Part shown: in pieces, positions 1 to 8,100 of the stretch | How the letters are laid out: each line of letters begins with the position of its first letter | Numbering within the stretch: position 1 is the stretch's first letter | NCBI GenBank assembly: GCA_003233255.1 | Contig: QILH01000084.1 | Location: 1-37,518 of the forward strand | DNA length: 37,518 nucleotides | DNA from: Gammaproteobacteria bacterium | GTDB taxonomy: Bacteria > Pseudomonadota > Gammaproteobacteria > UBA6429 > Thiohalophilaceae | Direction: 5' to 3' | The notes under the pieces: generated by a model | The model's database searches: none | Seen by the model: the letters and a program-made list of their open reading frames with translations, nothing else | What the model was told of the DNA's origin: nothing | Made by a program: the position numbers and the translations under genes

Positions 1-40
1 AGGCGGCGCAGGTGCTGGAGCAGGCGGCGCAGGTGCAGGC
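1..40. repeat. Short tandem/direct repeat (21-nt period) coding for the PAPAPP linker
   Basis: AGGCGGCGCAGGTGC at 1-15 is repeated exactly at 22-36. Confidence 0.7.
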
Positions 41-165
41 GTCGGGCTTGAGCCGGATGCGGGTGTTGAGCCATTAACATTGTTTTCACCACCACCACAT
101 GATATTAATGTGAGTCCTGCTAAGAGGATGATGGCCTGGATGTATTTACCGGGTAAAACGAACAT
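1..165 (-). CDS. N-terminus of a lipoprotein with Pro/Ala-rich linker (partial, runs off left edge)
   Basis: Reverse-strand translation from ATG at 165: MFVLPGKYIQAIILLAGLTLISCGGGENNVNGSTPASGSSPTPAPAPPAPAPAPP. Hydrophobic signal, lipobox LISC, then a PA-repeat linker. AGGA upstream of the ATG. Not in the supplied ORF track. Confidence 0.75.
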   Translation of the reverse strand, partial: MFVLPGKYIQAIILLAGLTLISCGGGENNVNGSTPASGSSPTPAPAPPAPAPAPP

Positions 166-736
166 GTGTATCCTTCCTGTGCTCAGCACTTCTTTCTCTC
201 TATGGTCAAGAGAGTAGTTGAGCAAAAAATATAAAACATTAACGACTGCACACTTTAGCGTCATGAAGATCAAACTCTTGCGACTAACTTGCCGAGTTGA
301 GAAACAGAACACATTTTCATTTACATATAACACTAACAACCATTCACATAGAGGATCCTTTGTTTATTTAGCCGGGCTATTAATGCCTATAAAAATAAAT
401 GTTAAATGAGGATCGTATTCAGACTAAATGTCAGGATTTTTTAAGGGGTATAATCGTTCACTATGCCGGAGTAATTAATTGAACATTTAGTATCTGTGTG
501 GGCAGGGGGCTTTATAGATTCGGTAATCAAACTGTGAGGCTTATATCGGGCGCTGATTAGAAAACGAACAGCCTCTACCTCTGTACCTCAAGGGCCAACA
601 ACGTTACCCTGTAACCGTTAGCGACCATACTCTACGTTTGACTGAAATTTCCACAAATGAAAATCAATCCAGGTTGTCGTAAGTCGCAGCAGGCTGTAAA
701 TACCAGACATATAATATAGTTAAAGTCGAGAAAATA

Positions 737-1861
737 ATGAAAAAGGTGCTTATCATTTTAGGAACGCGGCCGGAGGCAATCAAGTTTGCCCCGGTTATTC
801 ACAAACTCAACGAATACTCGGAACAATTTGAAACGGCTGTCTGTTCGACCGGTCAACACAGTGAAATGTTATATCAAGTGGTCGATTATTTTGATCTCAA
901 ACTTGATTATGATCTAAAACTGATGAAAACGGGTCAGACCTTATCCGGGCTCACTTCTGCATTGGCCTCCAGATTGTCTGATGTCATCGATGAGTTTGGG
1001 CCTGATATTATTCTTGTTCAAGGCGATACAACAACGGCCTTTATGGGTGCCCTGATTGGTTACTATCATCAGATAAAGGTAGGGCATGTCGAAGCAGGTT
1101 TAAGAACGGATAACAAATTTGCTCCTTTCCCTGAAGAAATGAATCGACGCCTGGCGGGTGTGTTAACGGATTACCATTTTGCACCTACGGATAAGGCCAG
1201 AAATGCTCTCTTGAAAGAAGGTGTAGATCCATCAACTATAAATCTATCCGGTAATACGGTTATTGACGCATTATTGTATACACTTGCGAAAAACAAACTT
1301 GCTCAGCCTTCGTTGGATGAGTTAGAAAAAGTCCTTGATCAAGGCCGGAAAATTGTTTTAATTACAGGTCACCGCAGAGAAAATTTTGGCGACGGGTTTT
1401 ATAGCATATGCAATGCAATACGTGAGCTTGCGGATACGTTTCCTGAAGTAAATTTCATTTATCCGGTTCACTTAAATCCAAATGTACAAAAACCTGTTTA
1501 TGAAATACTGGGGGATCATGACAACATATATCTTGTTCCGCCGATGGGTTACGTCAGTTTCGTGCGATTAATGAATGAGTCGCATATCGTATTGACAGAT
1601 TCGGGTGGTATACAGGAAGAAGCCCCATCACTTGGAAAACCTGTGCTCGTCATGCGAGATGAGACTGAGCGTCAGGAAGCAGTTGATGCGGGAACGGCTA
1701 TTCTTGTGGGCACGGATAAAGACAAAATCATCTATGAAGTTTCACGCCTGTTAACGAACGATGAAGCCTGGAATACAATGAGCAGTATTACGAATCCATT
1801 TGGGGATGGCAATTCTGCCCAACGCATCGTTGATTTTTTGATTAAAGTGCTGGATGACTGA
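737..1861 (+). CDS. wecB: UDP-N-acetylglucosamine 2-epimerase (non-hydrolysing)
   Basis: MKKVLIILGTRPEAIKFAPVI, GHVEAGLRT, PEEMNRR, TGHRRENFG, LTDSGGIQEEAPSLGKPVLVMRDETERQEAV motifs of the WecB family. Confidence 0.95.
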   Translation: MKKVLIILGTRPEAIKFAPVIHKLNEYSEQFETAVCSTGQHSEMLYQVVDYFDLKLDYDLKLMKTGQTLSGLTSALASRLSDVIDEFGPDIILVQGDTTTAFMGALIGYYHQIKVGHVEAGLRTDNKFAPFPEEMNRRLAGVLTDYHFAPTDKARNALLKEGVDPSTINLSGNTVIDALLYTLAKNKLAQPSLDELEKVLDQGRKIVLITGHRRENFGDGFYSICNAIRELADTFPEVNFIYPVHLNPNVQKPVYEILGDHDNIYLVPPMGYVSFVRLMNESHIVLTDSGGIQEEAPSLGKPVLVMRDETERQEAVDAGTAILVGTDKDKIIYEVSRLLTNDEAWNTMSSITNPFGDGNSAQRIVDFLIKVLDD

Positions 1862-3033
1862 TGAGTGACAATCTGCAGAGCAGCGATTATGAACTGGTTG
1901 TGTTTTCTGACGACTGGCATGGATTACCGTTTAGTTGTAAACATCTACTCAAACACTTTGCACCGGAAACGCCAATCATTTGGGTTGAGACTATTGGGCT
2001 TCGATCACCCGGTCTGAATCTCTATGATATAAAACGAGCTTTCCAGAAAATATCCGGTTGGTTAAAAAAGCCGGATCGGGATGAACGGCCGCTTCCTAAA
2101 AATGTACGATTGCTTGATCCATTTCAAATTCCTTATAATCATTTTAAGTTTGTACGTGACATTAATAAAAGAAATTTAATTAAGTCTGTTAACCGTATCT
2201 CTCGTCGTTCACCGTCTACCCGGCGGGTAATATTAACAACCTGGCCATTTTTAGGTAATCTAATAGGTTGTCTGGACGAAGATCTTAGTATTTATTATCG
2301 TGTGGATGATTTTTCTGAATTTCCTGGAGTGCGAAAAGATTACATACTGGAACTCGAACAGGAAACCATTAAGCGTTCAGATTTGATCGTCGCATCAGCC
2401 GAAAAACTTGCTGATGTAGAAAATAAACGCGGCCTGGTTAAGTATCTTCCTCATGGCGTGGATTACGAACATTTTGCTTCGGGTATGGAGCGCGATGGAT
2501 CACCCGATCCATTTGCGGGTATTTCTTCTCCCCGAATTGGCTTTTTTGGTCTATTAAATTCCTGGCTGGATCTGGAGCTTGTTTGTGAGGTAGCAAAAAA
2601 CAATCCCCAATGGTCGTTTATTATGCTGGGGCCATCGCAGCTTCCTGAGTCGGAACTGCCAAAAGCCGATAATTTATATTATCCAGGTGCCGTTCCCTAT
2701 GAGGCATTACCGGTGCAGGCTTCATTCTTTGATGTGGCACTCATACCATTTCAAATAAATAAATTAACATTGGCGGTTAACCCATTGAAGTTACTTGAAT
2801 ATTTTGCACTCGGATTACCCGTTGTCAGTACCCCGCTGCCTGAGGTCGTTAAGTATGGCAAACAGGTTAATATCGGTTCGGATCTGGAATCGTTAACGAA
2901 TGCAATAAAAAATGCTCTGGGGAGCACAAAAGAACAGGCTAATCAGCGTAAAAGTGTTGCTGAAGCAAGTAGCTGGAAGGCGAAGGCAGGCGAATTACAA
3001 AACTGGATAGAAACCGCTTTAAACAATAAATAA
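1861..3033 (+). CDS. Glycosyltransferase (GT-B, group 1-like)
   Basis: IYYRVDDFSEFPG, LIVASAEKLADV, YLPHGVDYEHF, IGFFGLLNSWLDLELV, NPLKLLEYFALGLPVVSTPLPEV are typical of GT-B transferases. Abuts the wecB stop. Confidence 0.85.
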   Translation: MSDNLQSSDYELVVFSDDWHGLPFSCKHLLKHFAPETPIIWVETIGLRSPGLNLYDIKRAFQKISGWLKKPDRDERPLPKNVRLLDPFQIPYNHFKFVRDINKRNLIKSVNRISRRSPSTRRVILTTWPFLGNLIGCLDEDLSIYYRVDDFSEFPGVRKDYILELEQETIKRSDLIVASAEKLADVENKRGLVKYLPHGVDYEHFASGMERDGSPDPFAGISSPRIGFFGLLNSWLDLELVCEVAKNNPQWSFIMLGPSQLPESELPKADNLYYPGAVPYEALPVQASFFDVALIPFQINKLTLAVNPLKLLEYFALGLPVVSTPLPEVVKYGKQVNIGSDLESLTNAIKNALGSTKEQANQRKSVAEASSWKAKAGELQNWIETALNNK

Positions 3034-3034
3034 T

Positions 3035-3059
3035 GTGTTGTTTATTTGTATAAACACAC
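3035..3059 (+). terminator. Possible stem-loop after the wecB-GT operon
   Basis: GTGTTGTTTAT-TTGT-ATAAACACAC pairs with one bulge; no clear U-tract follows. Confidence 0.3.
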
Positions 3060-3290
3060 TAATATAGTAGGGAACTATGGGGATATAGCTTTTTGGTCAG
3101 AAAATATAACGTACTGTCGCTAATTGGGAATACGGTGCTATATATTTTCTAAACTTTGCCGATAAAACTCTAAGAGAGTAGGAGAAGAAAGACAATATAC
3201 GGATATAACGGCGTTTTAGAATAATTTGGCAGTATCATCAGGGAGTCTTGTTACCCTGGGGGTGTCAGGTTGATTTTAGGTTGATGGTTT

Positions 3291-4280
3291 ATGCTCAAAA
3301 CGAATGTTTTGTTAACAATAGATGTTGAATTTTCGATAGGTGGACATTTTCAGTTTCCTACGAATAAACCTGTTCCTGCAGATCGTATTATTTATTGCAA
3401 AATAAATGGTAAGGAATACGGAATTAACCTGATCATGGACATACTCGATGATTACGGCATGAAAGGGATATTTTTTGTTGAGACCGAATCACGCTTCTAC
3501 TTTGGCGAAAGTGTCGTTGCAGATATCGCCAATCATATACAATCACGAGGACATGAAGTCCAGTTGCATACGCACCCAAACTTCCGAACGTTTATCGATG
3601 GCAAAGTGAAGCTTGATGATATGCGAAAATATTCGCTATCCGAACAAACCCAAATCATTAATGATGGACGAACATTCCTGCAGACACACGGAATTAACAA
3701 TATATCGGCGCATCGAAGCGGTGGTTTTCATAGCAACCAGGACACAATTGAGGCGCAGGTAAACAGCGGCTTAAAGTTCAGCTCAAATTATAATATTGCT
3801 TATCCAAATTGCAGTTACATTGAACGATATCCTTGTCGCAATGATATTTTTCAGGTTGATAAAATTATCGAAGTCCCCGTCACCTGTTATAAAGAATTTA
3901 AAATGCATAAGGAATGGAACTGTTTTCAATTAAGCGCCGCATCGTTTAGCGAAATAAAAGAAGCATTAAACTTCTATCATGACAATGGCACACAGGTGAT
4001 TACGTTTCTCACCCACTCCTTTGAGTTTGTCGAGAAAGGCAATGTTCAATATGCCAATAGTAGGCCATTAAAATATTTAATAAAACGGTTTTCAAATATT
4101 TGTAATTATCTGGAAAAAAATCAGGATAAATTTGAAGTAGTGACCTTCGCTGATCTGGAAAAAAACATGGATTCAGAGCAGTTTGAATTTTGCCAATCGA
4201 CCAGCGCCTATTGCAAAAGCTCATTTGTAGACACAAGCTTTCGTTATCTTGAGAATATTTTCCAGTTTGCCCGACCTTAG
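3291..4280 (+). CDS. Polysaccharide deacetylase-like (NodB homology) protein
   Basis: LLTIDVEF, GIFFVETESRFYFG, GHEVQLHTHPN (HxxxH-type metal site), SAHRSGGFHSNQDTIEA. Confidence 0.8.
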   Translation: MLKTNVLLTIDVEFSIGGHFQFPTNKPVPADRIIYCKINGKEYGINLIMDILDDYGMKGIFFVETESRFYFGESVVADIANHIQSRGHEVQLHTHPNFRTFIDGKVKLDDMRKYSLSEQTQIINDGRTFLQTHGINNISAHRSGGFHSNQDTIEAQVNSGLKFSSNYNIAYPNCSYIERYPCRNDIFQVDKIIEVPVTCYKEFKMHKEWNCFQLSAASFSEIKEALNFYHDNGTQVITFLTHSFEFVEKGNVQYANSRPLKYLIKRFSNICNYLEKNQDKFEVVTFADLEKNMDSEQFEFCQSTSAYCKSSFVDTSFRYLENIFQFARP

Positions 4281-4392
4281 AATCTAGCCACGATTTATTG
4301 TACTGAATCGTCACCAAACACAACATGGAATTGACAGCATACCGACTATGAGGTGGTTGATTCATTCCTGTTACTCATTTGCTGTCAAAATA

Positions 4393-4743
4393 AAACCTGA
4401 GCTATATGCTGGGGTATGTTTACGCCATTCAGGGCATAAAAATATTATTGTAAAATAGACTTTCAGATTCCATATCATGAACCTTGGGATCTGCTGGATG
4501 TGTTTGCTTATCAAAATGAGCGGGTTTATTACGTGCGACGAACAAAAGCCAGTTTTATTTAGAATAACGTCAAAATGGATATCTTCAAAATACTGTGGAG
4601 TAGTTATTCCGTTTGTGAATGGTGGGTATGAGAGCTGGCAAGATATGGTGGCTATGAAAAAACTGCTTTCGCGTTACGGCGTTGATGTCATTGAATCAAA
4701 GAAAGGGCGATTCAATATCCTGGAAGGTGTACTCAAAAACTGA
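4393..4743 (+). pseudogene. Possible decayed ORF (two out-of-frame coding-like segments)
   Basis: One frame reads KIDFQIPYHEPWDLLDVFAYQNERVYYVRRTKASFI*. A different frame (ORF 4477-4743) gives CGVVIPFVNGGYESWQDMVAMKKLLSRYGVDVIESKKGRFNILEGVLKN*. Both look protein-like but are separated by a frame change; family not identified. Confidence 0.3.
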
Positions 4744-5052
4744 GGGGGGTGTTCAGATATAACACAACACCTGAACCGCAATGGAATGGTATAATAGTTT
4801 TAATGGTTTACTCTAATGCTGCGCATCCCCTCAACAGTATTATTATACTTATTGGCTATTTTTTGCCTGATAGATTTAATGTCTGGTAAAATTATAACAA
4901 TATGAACTATGTGCATATTCTGGTGCATTCGTTCTTATGTTGGTTATTCCTCATATCCATATCATAGTGGATGCTGCCAAGTAAAACTCTACAAATAGTA
5001 GTGTTAATATGAAGGGGCGGGGTCTGTTATATTCGAGAATAGAAGTATAGGA

Positions 5053-5083
5053 TTGATTTATTTAAGTATATTTGCAATATAAT
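5053..5083 (+). promoter_or_regulatory. Candidate sigma70-type promoter for the NRPS-PKS operon
   Basis: TTGATT (5053-5058), 19-nt spacer, consensus TATAAT (5078-5083), 53 nt upstream of the 5136 ATG in a long AT-rich intergenic region. Spacer is longer than ideal. Confidence 0.3.
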
Positions 5084-5135
5084 TTACTTTAACGTTACTT
5101 AACCTGTAGTTGTGAACTAAAAATGAGCCGAAAAA

Positions 5136-8100
5136 ATGGTCAATAATCAAACAAAACAGTGTATTTTATTGGGGAGTAAATCCCTGCTGATCCAGTGCGC
5201 AACCTACCTGCAGGACAATAATTTTAAAATTGTCGCAGTGGTTACAGATGATTCGGTCATTTCGAACTGGGCGAGCGGCGAGTCGATTAAAATAGTGAGT
5301 TATGGATCTTACAATGAAATATTAAATCTTACTAAAATAGATTATATCTTCAGTATCACTAATCTGCGTATCGTTCCGGAATCGATACTAAAATTAGCTA
5401 ACAAAGCGGCAATCAATTTTCACGATGGGCCATTACCGGGCTACGCCGGATTAAATGTTACCACCTGGGCGCTGGCTAATCAGGAAACGAAACACGCGGT
5501 TACCTGGCATGAAATGTTGGCTGAAGTTGATACAGGACGTCTATACAAAACGGAATCAATAGACATTGATGACAGGGAAACCGCGTTCACCTTAAATGCA
5601 AAATGTTATGAGGTTGCGTTAAACTTGTTCAAACAAATTGTAAATGACATTAATGCCGACAATTTACAAAGTGTTGCTCAGGATTCAGGCGAGAGCCATT
5701 TTTACGCAAAATGTCATCGTATGCCGGCGGTAGAGATTTTAGATTGGCAACGAACCGCGAGTGAGCTGGACGCCATGGTTCGTGCGCTTGATTATGGGCC
5801 ATATGAAAATCCACTTGGAGTCGCTAAATTAGTAGTACATGACCAGGTTACATATGTGAAAGAGGTAAGTGTTGCGGATATGACATCCTTACCGGCGGGT
5901 GAATGCCTTATTCAGGACGCGCAGATATTTATTGGTTGTGCCACGGGTGCTGTTAAGTTAGAGAAGATCATATCTTTAAATGGCGAGCCGTTAGCATCAG
6001 ATGAATTTATAGAAATATCAGGCCTAAAATCAGGCGAGTTACTCTCGCCGCCGGATAAAAATATCATACCCGTTATCTCGGAGTTGGATCATCATTATTG
6101 TAAAAACGAAAGCGCAATCCTTAGCGCTCTTGTTCGTTTCAAAGCACCTGAAATTCCCTACGCTAAAACTGTTCAGGATGCTGAAGGCGAGATACAGATC
6201 GGATTTAAAAAACAAAAACTGTCATCAAAGGCTGAGAAAGCGGTTGAAAAATTTACAAATAAATACGATGTATGTGCTTTATTTGCTGTATACGTATTTA
6301 AGATTTCAGCAATGGATTCATTTGGGCTTGGTGTCAATCTGGAACGTAAAAAATCAATAGCGGACTTATTGTTTGCTTCGACGGGGCCGATTGTTATTGA
6401 TGTTGATGGCCAGGAAAAATTAAATAACTTTATTAAAGCGAAATCTGAATTAATAGAGCAAGTCGTTACACGAGGGGGGGTTCTAACAGAAATTTCTTTG
6501 TGTCGGCCAGAGCTGAACGGTGTCGTTCCTGACTTCCCACTTCAAATTACTAATGTACCTTCGATAGAAAGCTACCAGCCGGAATCGATTAATGGACTTC
6601 GGTTTGTTACCGACGATAGTAATAATATTGCCTGGATATATGATGCACGCATATATGATGAAGACAACATTACTGCGATGCAATCTCAGTTTGATAATTT
6701 GCTGCAACAAATTGAAGGTGATGACAGCAAGGCTATAGCAGAATACGGTTTGATATCGGAAATAGAGTTAGATAAATTACTGAATCAATGGAATAAAACC
6801 GATTTAGAAATGCCGGCAAACAAATGTGTCCATCAATTATTTGAAGAGCAGGTTAGAAGTCAGCCGGATTCAATTGCTGTTTCATTCTCTGGTCATACCA
6901 GTACTTATCGGGAGTTGAATAACCGGGCCAATCAAATAGCCAATTATCTAATCGAACTTGGCGTTAAACCTGACCGGCTCGTTGGTGTTCTGGTTGACCG
7001 CTCGATCGACATGATTGCGGCGATGTTAGGGGTATTGAAATCTGGCGGCGCGTATTTACCTCTGGATCCAACGTATCCCAAAGAACGCATCAGTTACATG
7101 CTGGAAGATGCCGATGTCTCGGCTGTTATTAGTCAGTCTGATCACTCCGCCTATCTGTTAGGAGTGGAAGCACCTGCATTATATCTGGATACGGATGATG
7201 GCCTTATCCGTCAACAGCCTGAGCATCTTGATTCTACAACGGTTGCTCCAACGCACCTTGCTTATACTATATATACCTCAGGTTCAACAGGTAAACCCAA
7301 AGGGGTCATGGTTGAGCATAGGAATGTAATTAATTTCTTTTCTGGTATGGATCAACAGCTCGGTACTCAAAAAGGTGTCTGGCTGGCGGTAACCAGTATT
7401 TCATTTGATATTTCGGTTCTTGAGTTATTCTGGACGTTGGCGAATGGATTTGAAATCGCTTTATACGCAGATCAGGAACGCAAGGTATCAAAGAAAGTTA
7501 AGACTCGATACCCGGATCAGGACATGCAGTTCAGCCTGTTTTACTGGAATGTTGCCGACGATGAATCTGATTACGATGAAGATAAGTACAATCTGTTAAT
7601 TGAAAGCGCAAAATTTGGCGATAGAAATAATTTTAAAGCCGTATGGACTCCTGAGCGACATTTTCATGCCTTTGGCGGGCTGTATCCTAATCCATCTATT
7701 ACCAGTGCGGCACTTGCTACTATTACAACGCAGATTGAAATTCGGGCGGGTAGTTGCGTGGCACCATTACATCACCCAATAAGAATTGCTGAAGAATGGG
7801 CAATGGTTGATAATTTGTCACATGGTCGGGTTGGAATGGCTGTTGCCGCAGGTTGGCAGCCCAATGACTTTGTCATTATGCCAGATAATCATGCCGACGC
7901 TAAAAACATCATGTTTGAAACGGTTGAAACAGTAAAAAAATTATGGCGAGGGGAGACCCTGGAGTTTCCTGGGCCTAAAGGAAATATGGTTAAAGTCAGG
8001 ACTCTACCACGGCCTGTGCAAAAGGAATTACCGATATGGGTTACAACTGCAGGAAATCCAGAAACATTTCGTCAAGCAGGCGAGGTTGGTGCGTATATTT

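Noticed and set aside
218-409. 63-aa ORF on + strand
   Set aside because: No recognisable family or convincing RBS; lies in the intergenic region between the divergent lipoprotein and wecB. Likely chance.
3120-3160. Possible sigma54 element (TGGGAATACGGTGCT) considered because EPS/exosortase loci often use RpoN
   Set aside because: GG-to-GC spacing is off by one and the flanks do not match consensus.
3267-3285. Direct repeat AGGTTGAT-TTT-AGGTTGAT just upstream of the 3291 ATG
   Set aside because: Only 8 nt per copy; cannot be distinguished from chance as an operator.
4009-4365. 118-aa minus-strand ORF
   Set aside because: Antisense to the deacetylase gene, low-complexity composition, no motifs; spurious shadow ORF.
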